A DNA stretch of 64,000 bases from Oscillospiraceae bacterium (GTDB lineage: Bacteria > Bacillota_A > Clostridia > Oscillospirales > Oscillospiraceae). The notes under the pieces are model-generated. The model did no database searches. It saw only the letters and a program-made list of their open reading frames with translations, and was not told the origin of the DNA. The stretch is taken from the NCBI GenBank assembly GCA_017459865.1, contig JAFUCD010000028.1, positions 1-64,000 on the forward strand, in the 5' to 3' direction. Made by a program: the position numbers and the translations under genes. Numbering within the stretch: position 1 is the first letter of the stretch; each line of letters starts with the position of its first letter. This document shows, in pieces, positions 33,537-41,713 of this stretch.

Positions 33537-33612
33537 GTTAGCATTCGCTAACTTCCGTGGGAGAAAAACGCGCCTCTGCTCTCGGCGCCGTTATCAGTTA
33601 CCTTATGCTAAC
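33537..33612 (-). promoter_or_regulatory. Two operator-like palindromes upstream of the DUF2325-flavodoxin operon
   Basis: GTTAGCATTCGCTAAC (33537-33552) is a perfect 6-bp inverted repeat with a 4-nt centre. GTTACCTTATGCTAAC (33597-33612) has the same GTTA-N8-TAAC frame. Both resemble binding sites of DtxR/IdeR-type iron repressors. The upstream copy overlaps a weak -10 candidate (TAAGGT, 17 nt from TTTACG on the minus strand), while the nearer copy lies 16 nt before the ATG. The regulator identity is an inference. Confidence 0.55.
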
Positions 33613-33772
33613 TAGATAGTAACGTAAAATGGAGCATGTTTCTGCTCCGTTCGGACACAATCATGCTCCATTCAGACATATTCGATCGCCTGTTTCGCCG
33701 GGAACGGCGGTCTCGACGTCCCGTTTCTCCGTATTCGCCCGGCTGCGGCGGTCGCCCGTGTGCGTCCTGCGC

Positions 33773-33847
33773 GGGCGCATCGTGATGCGCCCCTACGGCG
33801 TGATCGGAATTCTTACGTCATCCTGTAGAGGCGATCCATGGATCGCC
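33773..33847. repeat. REP-like double palindrome, copy 2
   Basis: GGGCGCAT/ATGCGCCC (33773-33792, followed by CTACGG) and GGCGATCC/GGATCGCC (33830-33847, preceded by CCTGTAGA) match the two-palindrome layout at 20635-20713. It fills much of the 33613-33881 gap, together with two 15-bp direct repeats (TGCTCCGTTCGGACA at 33643 and TGCTCCATTCAGACA at 33664). Confidence 0.65.
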
Positions 33848-33881
33848 CGTCCCCCGACCATCTCCGCATCAGGAGAAACTC

Positions 33882-34958
33882 TCACGCGTTTGCGATGTGC
33901 AGCGGCATGCATGCGCCGGGGCCGAACGCGGCGTCCATCGCGGCGCGGTAGGCTTCAAACTCCGGCGTGGGGCACAGCGCCTGCACGCACCCGGCGAAGC
34001 CGCCGCCGTGGACGCGCCACGCGCCCTTCCCCTCCAGAAGCCGCGCTGCCAGCGCGAGCCCGCGCTCCAGCAGGTCGTCCCCGTTCGCCGCTCGGATATT
34101 GCGCAGCAGCCGCTCAGACGAGCGCCCGGAAGCGTTCATGAGCGTGAGATACGTGCCGATATCGCGCGCCTCCAGCGCCTCGGCCATGCGCGGCACGCGC
34201 GCGTTTTCCTCAAAAAAGTGCAGCGCGCGGTCGTTTTCCCGGCTCGGCACGTAGGCCGCGCGGAAGGCGCTCTCGTCCGCCTCGGCGAGCACGCTGCAGC
34301 CGAAGCGCGCCGCCACGCCGCGCATGTCCGCCGGGATCTCGGCATAGGCGTCGGTGAGCCCCGCGTGGCTGCCGCCGGTGTTCGTGAGACTGAGCGTATA
34401 GCCCAGCGCATCGAAGCAGGCGGGCACGCTGCGCACCGCGTCGGTCGCAAAGTCCACATACACCGCGCCGTCGGTGGCGCAGGCGAGCTGATCCATGAGA
34501 CCCGAGGGCTTGCCGAAGTGCAGATTCTCGGCGCGCTGGGCGATGCGCGCGAGCGTCGGCGCGTCAAAGCGCCCGCCGTTGGCGAGCGCGTTCAGGATGC
34601 GCCCGAAGAGGATCTCGAACGCTGCCGAGCTGGACAGCCCGCCGCCGGGCGGGATCGTGGTGGAGACCTCCGCTGAAAAGCCGCACAGCTGCCCGCCGCG
34701 CTCCGCCATCGCGGACGCGACGCCGCGCACGAGCGCCTGCGAGGTGCCGACCTCCTCGGCGCGCGGCGCGAGCGAATCGAGGTCGACGCGAAACGCCGCA
34801 AAGCCCTCCGAGGCGACGACGATCACGTTGTCCTCCCGGGGCGTGACGAGCGCGGAGATGCCCGCGTCCACCGAGGCCGCGAGCACGCGCCCGAGCTGAT
34901 GATCCGTATGGTTCCCGGCCAGCTCCGTGCGTCCGGGGGCGAAAAACCGCTGCTTCAT
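33882..34958 (-). CDS. galK: Galactokinase
   Basis: 358 residues. The galactokinase signature is PGRTELAGNHTDH, the GHMP ATP loop is PPGGGLSSSAAFE, and VHGGGFAGC is the third GHMP motif. It phosphorylates galactose at C1 with ATP to enter the Leloir pathway. The GRTEL-x-GNHTDH form (in place of GRVNLIGEHTDY) is common in Clostridia. No galT or galE is adjacent. It is transcribed alone from a consensus-like promoter. Confidence 0.93.
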   Translation of the reverse strand: MKQRFFAPGRTELAGNHTDHQLGRVLAASVDAGISALVTPREDNVIVVASEGFAAFRVDLDSLAPRAEEVGTSQALVRGVASAMAERGGQLCGFSAEVSTTIPPGGGLSSSAAFEILFGRILNALANGGRFDAPTLARIAQRAENLHFGKPSGLMDQLACATDGAVYVDFATDAVRSVPACFDALGYTLSLTNTGGSHAGLTDAYAEIPADMRGVAARFGCSVLAEADESAFRAAYVPSRENDRALHFFEENARVPRMAEALEARDIGTYLTLMNASGRSSERLLRNIRAANGDDLLERGLALAARLLEGKGAWRVHGGGFAGCVQALCPTPEFEAYRAAMDAAFGPGACMPLHIANA

Positions 34959-34990
34959 ATCCGATCGTTCCTTTGTGGTTTGGTGGCTTC

Positions 34991-35019
34991 ATCTTATCCC
35001 ATCTATGAAAGAATGTCAA
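34991..35019 (-). promoter_or_regulatory. galK: Promoter of galK
   Basis: TTGACA (35019-35014), a 17-nt spacer and TAAGAT (34996-34991) on the minus strand, 32 nt before the galK ATG. Confidence 0.75.
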
Positions 35020-35042
35020 AAGAATTGTTAATTTAATAATGG

Positions 35043-35071
35043 TTGCTTTCTCCTTGAAGTACTATTATAAT
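35043..35071 (+). promoter_or_regulatory. Promoter of pncB-niaR
   Basis: TTGCTT (35043-35048), a 17-nt spacer and TATAAT (35066-35071). The predicted start near 35078 gives a leader of about 200 nt that contains the whole structured element at 35091-35253. No clear NiaR operator was recognised. Confidence 0.7.
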
Positions 35072-35090
35072 TAAAAAACAAAGAACACAA

Positions 35091-35253
35091 AGGAAGCGCT
35101 GGACAGATCGAAGTGCACAGATTGGCGAGCAGATTTTTCGACTGATGAAGACGAAAAATCGCAGGAATACTTTGTGTATTTCAAGATTTTGAGACAAAAT
35201 CAGGCGGAAAATATGCCGTCAAGATGCGTGCGGCGATCTGTTCAGCGTTTCCT
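35091..35253 (+). repeat. Structured leader element, copy 1 (5' leader of pncB)
   Basis: A 163-bp element closed by terminal inverted repeats (35091-35110 and 35234-35253; 18 of 20 bases pair). Inside are GATTTTTCG/CGAAAAATC (from 35132), AATAC-TTTGT-GTATT (35166-35180) and GATTTTG/CAAAATC (from 35185). A homologous copy of the same length, in the same orientation relative to its gene, lies upstream of the larger vWA gene (63861-64000). In the hairpin, AATAC/GTATT there becomes GATCC/GGATC with an identical TTTGT loop, which is compensatory change. It could be a cis-regulatory RNA or a non-autonomous mobile repeat. With the galK and pncB promoters it accounts for the gap 34959-35279. Confidence 0.7.
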
Positions 35254-35279
35254 CTGAATTGACAGGAGGCAAGACCATT

Positions 35280-36731
35280 ATGGATCTGCATGAACCTCTG
35301 AACATGACCATGCTGTGCGATTTCTATGAGCTGACGATGGGCAACGGCTATTTTGACCACGGGCTGAAGGATCGCATCACTTATTTCGATATGTTTTTCC
35401 GCAAGGTGCCCGACGGCGGCGGCGTTGCCATCGCGGCGGGGCTGGAGCAGGTGATCGACTACATCAACGACCTGCACTTCTCCGAGGCGGACATCGAATA
35501 TCTGCGCGGCCGCAAGCTCTTCAAGGAGGAGTTTCTGGACTATCTGCGCACGTTCCGCTTCACGGGCGATATCTGGGCCGTGCCGGAGGGCACGCCGGTG
35601 TTCCCGCGTGAGCCGCTGATGACGGTGCGCGCGCCCGCCATCGAGGCGCAGCTGATCGAGACCTATGTGCTGCTGCAGCTCAACCACCAGAGTCTGATCG
35701 CCACGAAGGCCAACCGCATCTGCCGCGCCGCCGAGGGGCGGACGGTGCTGGAATTCGGCTCGCGGCGCGCACAGGGCACCGACGGCGCGATCGTCGGCGC
35801 GCGCGCGGCCTACATCGGCGGCTGCGCCGGAACGGCCTGCGCGATCTCGGACCAGATCTACGGCGTGCCAGCTGGCGGCACGATGGCGCACTCCTGGGTG
35901 CAGATGTTCGACACGGAGCTCGACGCCTTCCGCGCCTATTGCCAGACCTATCCCACGAACGCGACCCTGCTCGTGGACACCTACGACAGTCTCCACTCCG
36001 GCGTACCGAACGCGATCCGCGCCTTCGACGAGATCCTGCGCCCGCAGGGCATCACGAGCTGCGGCATCCGTTTCGACTCCGGCGACATCGCGTATCTGAC
36101 GAAAAAGGCGCGCGTGATGCTCGACGAGGCAGGCTGGCAGGGCTGCAGGATCACGGTCTCCAACTCGCTCGACGAGCGGCTGATCAAGGGGCTGCTCGAC
36201 CAGGGCGCGCAGATCGACGCCTTCGGCGTGGGCGAGCGGCTGATCACCGCCAAGAGCGAGCCGGTGTTCGGCGGCGTTTACAAGCTCTGCGCCATCGAGC
36301 GCGAAGACGGCACCGTCGTGCCGAAGATCAAGATCAGCGAGAACGTCGGCAAGATCACGAACCCGCACTACAAGCGGCTCTACCGCTTCTTCGGGCGCGA
36401 CACCGGCATGGCGGAGGCCGACTATATCACGGTCTATGACGAGGTCGTGGACGACACGCAGCCGCTGGAGATCTGCGATCCCGACGCGACCTGGAAAAAG
36501 AAGCTCATGACTGACTTCGTCGCCAAGGAGCTGCAGGTGCCGATCTTCCTCGGCGGCAGGCAGGTCTACACCTCCCCCGCCCTGCCGGAGATCCGCGCCT
36601 ACTGCAAGGAGCAGATCGCCACGCTCTGGCCCGAGGTGCTGCGCTTCGACAATCCGCACAACTACTATGTGGACCTGTCGGACAAGCTGCTGCAGATCAA
36701 GCTCGACCTGCTCAACCGCGGGCGCGGCTGA
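35280..36731 (+). CDS. pncB: Nicotinate phosphoribosyltransferase
   Basis: 483 residues from the ATG at 35280 (AGGAGG upstream). LCDFYELTMGNGYF at the N-terminus, LEFGSRRAQGTDGA, VDTYDSLHSGVPNA and GIRFDSGDIAYL are conserved NAPRTase segments. It joins nicotinate and PRPP to give nicotinate mononucleotide in the NAD salvage (Preiss-Handler) pathway. The niaR-type repressor gene follows 15 nt later, so the operon encodes both salvage enzyme and its regulator. Confidence 0.96.
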   Translation: MDLHEPLNMTMLCDFYELTMGNGYFDHGLKDRITYFDMFFRKVPDGGGVAIAAGLEQVIDYINDLHFSEADIEYLRGRKLFKEEFLDYLRTFRFTGDIWAVPEGTPVFPREPLMTVRAPAIEAQLIETYVLLQLNHQSLIATKANRICRAAEGRTVLEFGSRRAQGTDGAIVGARAAYIGGCAGTACAISDQIYGVPAGGTMAHSWVQMFDTELDAFRAYCQTYPTNATLLVDTYDSLHSGVPNAIRAFDEILRPQGITSCGIRFDSGDIAYLTKKARVMLDEAGWQGCRITVSNSLDERLIKGLLDQGAQIDAFGVGERLITAKSEPVFGGVYKLCAIEREDGTVVPKIKISENVGKITNPHYKRLYRFFGRDTGMAEADYITVYDEVVDDTQPLEICDPDATWKKKLMTDFVAKELQVPIFLGGRQVYTSPALPEIRAYCKEQIATLWPEVLRFDNPHNYYVDLSDKLLQIKLDLLNRGRG

Positions 36732-36746
36732 CCGGGGAGGGTGTCT

Positions 36747-37256
36747 ATGGACGCAAGTACCCGGCGCAGCGCCATCCTCCGCGCGCTCACGGCGGCCGAC
36801 GGTCCGGTCAGCGCCTCGGCGCTCGCGGCGCGGTTTTCCGTGAGCCGGCAGATCATCGTCGGCGATGTGGCGCTGCTGCGCGCCGCCGGCGAGGAGATCT
36901 CCGCGACGCCGCGCGGCTATGTGCTCGACCGCGCCGCCGAGGGCATCACGCGCACCGTCGCCTGTCGCCACACGATCGACGGCACGGAGCAGGAGCTGCA
37001 GATCATCGTGGACAACGGCTGCACCGTGCTGGACGTGGTCGTGGAGCACGCGGTCTATGGTCAGCTCACCGGCGAGCTCCGGATCCGCAGCCGCTATGAC
37101 GTGGCGCAGTTCATGGAGCGTCTGATCTCCGACGGGGCAAAGCCCCTGAGCTCCCTCACCGACGGGATCCACCTGCACACGCTGCTCTGTCCCGACGAGG
37201 CCGCCTTTCTCCGCACGCAGGACGCCCTGCGCGAAGCGGGCTTTTTGTTTGAATGA
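36747..37256 (+). CDS. niaR: NiaR-type niacin-responsive repressor
   Basis: 169 residues from the ATG at 36747 (GGGGAGG at 6 nt; an upstream GTG at 36741 is too close to it). An N-terminal HTH_11 winged helix (SAILRALTAADGPVSASALA, SVSRQIIVGDVALLR) precedes the 3H domain with its histidines (CRHTI, VEHAVYG, DGIHLHTL). In Bacillus the homologue represses NAD synthesis and niacin uptake genes when niacin is present. Its position after pncB fits. Confidence 0.92.
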   Translation: MDASTRRSAILRALTAADGPVSASALAARFSVSRQIIVGDVALLRAAGEEISATPRGYVLDRAAEGITRTVACRHTIDGTEQELQIIVDNGCTVLDVVVEHAVYGQLTGELRIRSRYDVAQFMERLISDGAKPLSSLTDGIHLHTLLCPDEAAFLRTQDALREAGFLFE

Positions 37257-37267
37257 TATGACTGGAG

Positions 37268-37307
37268 CACACGCTGCCGCCCAAAATGAGCGGCAGCGTG
37301 TGTTTTT
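37268..37307 (+). terminator. Intrinsic terminator of pncB-niaR
   Basis: CACACGCTGCCGC (37268-37280) pairs perfectly with GCGGCAGCGTGTG (37290-37302), followed by TTTTT. Confidence 0.9.
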
Positions 37308-37332
37308 ATGTGAACTTTGGTGCTATTTACCA

Positions 37333-37361
37333 TTGAAAAACTTGATTTTATGCCGTATAAT
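37333..37361 (+). promoter_or_regulatory. Promoter of the SLH hydrolase pair
   Basis: TTGAAA (37333-37338), a 17-nt spacer and TATAAT (37356-37361), about 70 nt before the amidase start. Confidence 0.75.
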
Positions 37362-37432
37362 ATTAGATTATGTAACCTATCACTTTTCAGAAGGGGGTAC
37401 GGCAGTCGGTTTTTCCGCTGCCTGACACATCT

Positions 37433-38881
37433 ATGAGCATCAAACGCATACTCGCCATGGTGCTGATCCTCGTGCTCTGCTGCTCGCTGACGCCGGGCGC
37501 CCTCGCCGCGAACAGCTCCGGCTACGGCGACGGCTGGGTGTACATCACGATCGATCCCGGTCACGGCGGCGTCGACTCCGGCTGCGTCGCCACCTATGAC
37601 GACAAGCAATATACCGAGCGCGATCTGTGCATGCAGATCGGGCTGTATCTGAAGGAGGAGCTGGAGAGCTATCAGCACGTGAAGGTGTTTCTCACCCGCA
37701 CGCCGGACACGCCGGACTCCATGCTGCCGAGCGGCGAGGTCAAGTCCCGCATCACCTACGCCCAGACGCAATGCAGCGACTTTCTGATCAGTCTGCACTT
37801 GAACGACGTGGGGCTGGGTACGCATGTGCCGAACGGCGCCTGCGCGCTCGTGAGCAACGGCAACTACCGCCCCGAGGTCGCCGAGGCCGGCAAGGCGGTC
37901 GCGGCCGTCACGCTCGCCGAGCTCGAGAAGCTGGGCGTGGAGAACAAGGGCTTTCTGCTGCGCGATTCCTCTGACACGAAGTATCCCAACGGCACGATCT
38001 CCGATTACTACGGCGTGGTGCGCTACGGCATTCTTGCGAACATCCCCTCCACGCTGATCGAGCACTGCTTCCTGCGCAACGAAAGCGATTTTCGTGCGAT
38101 CCTCTCGAGCGACGCCAAACTCCGCGCCGTCGCCAGGGCCGACGCCGCGGGCATCGTGCAGTATTTCGGTCTGGAGAAGAAGACCGACGAGACCCCGGAC
38201 GAGGAAGCGCCCGTGCGTCTGCGCGATATCCGGGGGCATTGGGCCGTCGACAACATCGCCGCCGCCGTGGCGCGCGGCTGGGTCACGGGCTATCCCGACC
38301 ACACCTTCCGTCCCAACACGACGCTGACGCGCGCGGACTTCGTCACGCTCCTGTCGCGTCTGAGCGGCGAGACGATACCCGAATGCACCGCCGCGCCGTT
38401 CCCGGACGTCCCCGCGACCAAATACTACGCCGACAGCGTGGCGTGGGCGGTCGAGAGCGGCATCGTCTCCGGCTTCCCGGACGGCACATTCCACCCCACG
38501 GAGAACGTCACGCGCCAGCAGATGGCGCACATCATGCGGCTGTATCTGCAGCACAAGGGTCTGGACGTGACCGTGAAGGACACCACAGTGGACGAGCAGA
38601 TCACGGACATCGGCTCCATTGGCCGCTGGGCGCTGGACGACGTGCGCTTCTGCTACGCGGCCGGGCTGCTGCAGGGCCGCAGCAACGGCTTTGTCCCCGC
38701 CGGGACCGCCACGCGCGCCGAGGCCGCCACGGTGCTGATGCGCCTGTTCGACTATGAAAACCCGCCCGTCGAGCCTGAGGCGCCGGACGATCCAACGCCT
38801 GAGACGCCCGCTGATCCGGAGACGCTGACCGCGGGGACCCCGATCTACAACGGCGCGATGCCGAATGAAGCTGAGCGGTGA
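37433..38881 (+). CDS. N-acetylmuramoyl-L-alanine amidase with SLH domains
   Basis: 482 residues. A signal peptide (1-25, ending ALAA) precedes an Amidase_3 zinc domain (about 36-245). Its ligands and catalytic residues are in DPGHGG, YTERDL, SLHLND and IEHCF. Three S-layer homology domains follow (about 263-440; DIRGHWAVDNIAAA, FPDVPATKYYADSV, DIGSIGRWALDDV), then a Pro/Glu-rich tail. It cleaves the amide bond between muramic acid and the stem peptide, held to secondary wall polymer through SLH. Its SLH region is nearly the same as that of the next gene, showing tandem duplication of the anchor. Confidence 0.92.
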   Translation: MSIKRILAMVLILVLCCSLTPGALAANSSGYGDGWVYITIDPGHGGVDSGCVATYDDKQYTERDLCMQIGLYLKEELESYQHVKVFLTRTPDTPDSMLPSGEVKSRITYAQTQCSDFLISLHLNDVGLGTHVPNGACALVSNGNYRPEVAEAGKAVAAVTLAELEKLGVENKGFLLRDSSDTKYPNGTISDYYGVVRYGILANIPSTLIEHCFLRNESDFRAILSSDAKLRAVARADAAGIVQYFGLEKKTDETPDEEAPVRLRDIRGHWAVDNIAAAVARGWVTGYPDHTFRPNTTLTRADFVTLLSRLSGETIPECTAAPFPDVPATKYYADSVAWAVESGIVSGFPDGTFHPTENVTRQQMAHIMRLYLQHKGLDVTVKDTTVDEQITDIGSIGRWALDDVRFCYAAGLLQGRSNGFVPAGTATRAEAATVLMRLFDYENPPVEPEAPDDPTPETPADPETLTAGTPIYNGAMPNEAER

Positions 38882-38924
38882 CGTCGGTCCCCGGACCGGC
38901 AGCCGCACATAGGAGTTGATCCGA

Positions 38925-40352
38925 ATGAAAAAAACACTCTCCACCCTGCTCGCGCTGCTGCTGGCGCTGGCAATGTGCTGCTCCGCCGCGGCGGACGGCG
39001 AGGGCAGCAGCTTTTCCGACTACAAGCCCCGCGCGCTCGCCGAGGGCGAGACGCTCCGGCGCGGCATCGACGTGTCGCAGTTCCAGGGCAAGATCGATTG
39101 GGCAGCCGTTGCGGAAAGCGGCGTGGACTTTGCCTTCATCCGCGCGGGCCTTCGCGGCTGGGGCGCCGAGGGGCGCATGCTCGCCGACACGCGCTATCAG
39201 GAGAATCTCGCCGAGGCGCACAAAAACGGCATCCTCGTCGGCGCGTACATCTATTCGCAGGCCATCACCCCCGCCGAGGCGCGCGAGGAGGCGCGATATC
39301 TCGTCGAGCTTGTGAAGGACTATGACATCGACCTCCCGCTGGTCTTTGATCAGGAGTTCACCGACCGGGACGGCGGCTTTTACGGGCGGCTGTATGAGGC
39401 CCAGCTATCCCGGCAGGAGATGACGGATATCGCCAACGCGTTCTGCGCCGAGATCGAGCGGATGGGGTATCAGAGTCTCGTGTATTCGAATCCCTATATG
39501 CTCTCGACCTATCTCTATCGGGAGCAGCTCGGTCAGCTGTGGCTGGCGAACCACGTGCCCGAGACGCAGTACGCCGGGAGCTATGAATTCTGGCAATGCT
39601 GCGCCATCGGGCGGGTACCCGGCATCGAGGGCAACGTGGATCTGGACTTCTGGTTCGCCTCCGACACAGCCCCGCAGCCGGTCATGCGCTTCAGCGACGT
39701 GCCGCCGACGCACTGGGCCTATCGGGATCTGCGCATCGCGGTCTCCAACGGCTGGATCAAGGGCTATCCGGACAACACGTTCCACCCGAGCGACACGCTC
39801 AGCCGCGCCGACTTCGTGACGATGCTCGCCCGTCTGAGCGGCGAGACGCTGCCCGCGGTGACCGAAGCCGTCTTCCCCGACGTCCCGACGAACAAGTATT
39901 ACGCCGAGAGCGTGGCATGGGCGGTCGGGAGCGGCATCGTCTCCGGCTTCCCGGACGGCGACTTCCACCCCACGGAGAACGTCACCCGCGAGCAGATGGC
40001 GCACATCATGCGGCTGTATCTGCAGCACAAGGGCACGGACGTCTCCGGCGTGGACACCACGGTGGACGCGCTGATCGCGGACATCGCCAACGTCGGCTCG
40101 TGGGCGCGCGACGACGTGCGCTTCTGCTACGCCGAGGGGCTGCTGCAGGGCCGAAACGAGGGCTTCGTCCCAGCCGGGACCGCCACGCGCGCCGAGGCCG
40201 GCACAGTGCTGACGCGCCTGTTCCGCTATGAGCACGGCGAGAGCCCGATCTCCGAGCCGGTCACGCCGGAGCCTGAGCCGCCGATCACGCCCGAACCCGA
40301 TCCCGGCTACGGCGTGGTGCTCTCGATCCCGGAGATCCACATCGGCAGATGA
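38925..40352 (+). CDS. GH25 lysozyme with SLH domains
   Basis: 475 residues from the ATG at 38925 (AGGAG 9 nt upstream). A signal peptide precedes a glycoside hydrolase 25 domain (GIDVSQFQGKIDW with the first catalytic Asp; LPLVFDQEF with the second acidic pair). Three SLH domains (DVPPTHWAYRDLRIA, FPDVPTNKYYAESV, NVGSWARDDVRFCY) and a Pro-rich tail follow. It should cut the MurNAc-GlcNAc bond of peptidoglycan. With the amidase 44 nt upstream it forms a two-enzyme wall-remodelling operon sharing one anchor type. Confidence 0.92.
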   Translation: MKKTLSTLLALLLALAMCCSAAADGEGSSFSDYKPRALAEGETLRRGIDVSQFQGKIDWAAVAESGVDFAFIRAGLRGWGAEGRMLADTRYQENLAEAHKNGILVGAYIYSQAITPAEAREEARYLVELVKDYDIDLPLVFDQEFTDRDGGFYGRLYEAQLSRQEMTDIANAFCAEIERMGYQSLVYSNPYMLSTYLYREQLGQLWLANHVPETQYAGSYEFWQCCAIGRVPGIEGNVDLDFWFASDTAPQPVMRFSDVPPTHWAYRDLRIAVSNGWIKGYPDNTFHPSDTLSRADFVTMLARLSGETLPAVTEAVFPDVPTNKYYAESVAWAVGSGIVSGFPDGDFHPTENVTREQMAHIMRLYLQHKGTDVSGVDTTVDALIADIANVGSWARDDVRFCYAEGLLQGRNEGFVPAGTATRAEAGTVLTRLFRYEHGESPISEPVTPEPEPPITPEPDPGYGVVLSIPEIHIGR

Positions 40353-40353
40353 T

Positions 40354-40400
40354 AAAAAATTTCCCGGAAACCGTACGGATACGGTCTCCGGGAATTTTTT
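40354..40400. terminator. Bidirectional intrinsic terminator
   Basis: AAAATTTCCCGGA and TCCGGGAATTTT form the outer stem, with ACCGTA/TACGGT inside. A and T tracts flank both sides, serving the convergent GH25 (plus) and small membrane protein (minus) genes. Confidence 0.88.
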
Positions 40401-40406
40401 CGTCCA

Positions 40407-40616
40407 TTAATGAAACAACATCAGCGCCAAAAAGGCGAGATAGAAAAACGCAAACGCCATCGGGGCAAGCGCCATCAGGAGCGTGAGCATGCGGTCGGCG
40501 TCCGTTTCCGGCTCGACCAGCACAGTCTCATACACCGGCGCGGGCTGTCTGCGCTGCCGGATGGCGCGCAGCAGCGGGCGGTTTGCCAACCGCAGAGAGA
40601 GGTCAGAAGCAGACAT
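40407..40616 (-). CDS. Small membrane protein coupled to the PP2C phosphatase
   Basis: 69 residues. AGGAGG lies 6 nt before the ATG, inside the end of the phosphatase gene, and the two genes overlap by 14 nt. A soluble N-terminal part of about 40 residues (LRAIRQRRQPAPVYETVL) is followed by one or two C-terminal hydrophobic segments (LLMALAPMAFAFFYLAFLAL). No known family is recognised. The strong ribosome binding site and operon position support expression. Confidence 0.7.
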   Translation of the reverse strand: MSASDLSLRLANRPLLRAIRQRRQPAPVYETVLVEPETDADRMLTLLMALAPMAFAFFYLAFLALMLFH

Positions 40617-41703
40617 CGGGAGCCTCCTTTCCGATCGACCGCCCCGGGTCCGCCGCGGCGTCGAGCTGGTGGATCACGCGCACGGGCGCGCTCTTGGTTT
40701 GGGTGGTCTCATTTCGGATCGAGCGGGTCAGCGAGAGATAGATGATCCCGCCGGCGATCGCGATCACCGCGAGTATGACGGCAATGATCATACGCATCTC
40801 GCGCCGGGTCTCGCGCTTCTGCTCGGTGCGGAGCTCCTGCTCGCGCTCCAGGATCTGCGCGGGCGTGACAGCGCCGAATTCCTTCGTCGTCTCCCCCTCC
40901 GGCTGCGCGGGCGCGGCCGGGACCTCCTCGGGCAGCGTCTCGGCGTCGAGCGAGACGACCTCCGCGAGCACCATCGTCACATTGTCCCGCGAGCCGGCGT
41001 CGAGCGCGCGCTGCACCAGCGCACGGCCCACGACCTCCGGCAGCTGCGGCTGGGAGAGCGTCTCGGCGATCTCGGCGTCGGTCAGCACGCCCGTCACGCC
41101 GTCGGAGCAAAGCATGATGCGGTCGCCCACCTCCAGCTTCACCGAGACGGCAAAGTTCGGCGTCAGCGGGCGGCGGTTGTCCATGCCGATGAATTTCGTG
41201 AGCACATGGCGCTCGGAGATATCCGGGTTCGGGACGCCCGCCTCGACCATCTGCTGATAGCGCGTGTGGTCGCGCGTGAGACACTTCAGCTCCGTGCCGC
41301 GCAGATGATACACGCGGCTGTCGCCCGCGTTGCTGGCAAAGACGCGGTTGCCGCGCACCTGCGCCACGGCTGCCGTGGAGCCGCCGGTCTCGCGCGTGCG
41401 CTGCTCCAGCTCGCATACGACCGCGTTCGCCTGCTGATAAAACGCCGGCGCCTCAAACGGCCGATCGCCGCCCTGAAATTGCGCAAGCGTCGTCGCGCAG
41501 AGCATGGCGCACTCCTCTCCATGCGCCTCACCGCCCATACCGTCGAACACGCCGAACAGAAGCTCGGCGTCCTCCGGCGCGCTGATCAGCTCCTCCTGCG
41601 GCGACTGTGCCGAGAGCTTGAACGAGCCGTTGCAGTAGTAGTTGTCCTCATTGTTCTTCCGCACAGAACCGATGTTCGTCTGTGCATAGCATTGCATCTT
41701 CAT
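40603..41703 (-). CDS. PP2C-family serine/threonine phosphatase with C-terminal membrane anchor
   Basis: 366 residues from the ATG at 41703. Metal-binding PP2C motifs are present: NNEDNYY, VFDGMGGEAHG, AGDSRVY, LCSDGVTGVL and GSRDNVT. Residues near 318-338 form one membrane segment (IIAVILAVIAIAGGIIYL), with a short tail outside. In Firmicutes such enzymes (PrpC/Stp) reverse PASTA-kinase phosphorylation, but they usually lack a membrane anchor and sit beside the kinase gene, which is absent here. The promoter -10 is only 11 nt from the ATG, so the mRNA would have almost no leader. Confidence 0.88.
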   Translation of the reverse strand: MKMQCYAQTNIGSVRKNNEDNYYCNGSFKLSAQSPQEELISAPEDAELLFGVFDGMGGEAHGEECAMLCATTLAQFQGGDRPFEAPAFYQQANAVVCELEQRTRETGGSTAAVAQVRGNRVFASNAGDSRVYHLRGTELKCLTRDHTRYQQMVEAGVPNPDISERHVLTKFIGMDNRRPLTPNFAVSVKLEVGDRIMLCSDGVTGVLTDAEIAETLSQPQLPEVVGRALVQRALDAGSRDNVTMVLAEVVSLDAETLPEEVPAAPAQPEGETTKEFGAVTPAQILEREQELRTEQKRETRREMRMIIAVILAVIAIAGGIIYLSLTRSIRNETTQTKSAPVRVIHQLDAAADPGRSIGKEAPDVCF

Positions 41704-41713
41704 AACACCACTA

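Noticed and set aside
35091..35253. The pncB leader as a known NAD-related riboswitch or a NiaR operator
   Set aside because: I could not match it to a known NAD riboswitch consensus, and the homologous copy precedes an unrelated vWA gene. It is therefore reported as an unassigned structured element.
35181..37178. A 665-codon minus-strand open frame opposite pncB and niaR
   Set aside because: Both plus-strand genes have complete family motifs and ribosome binding sites; the minus frame has a composition typical of antisense frames.
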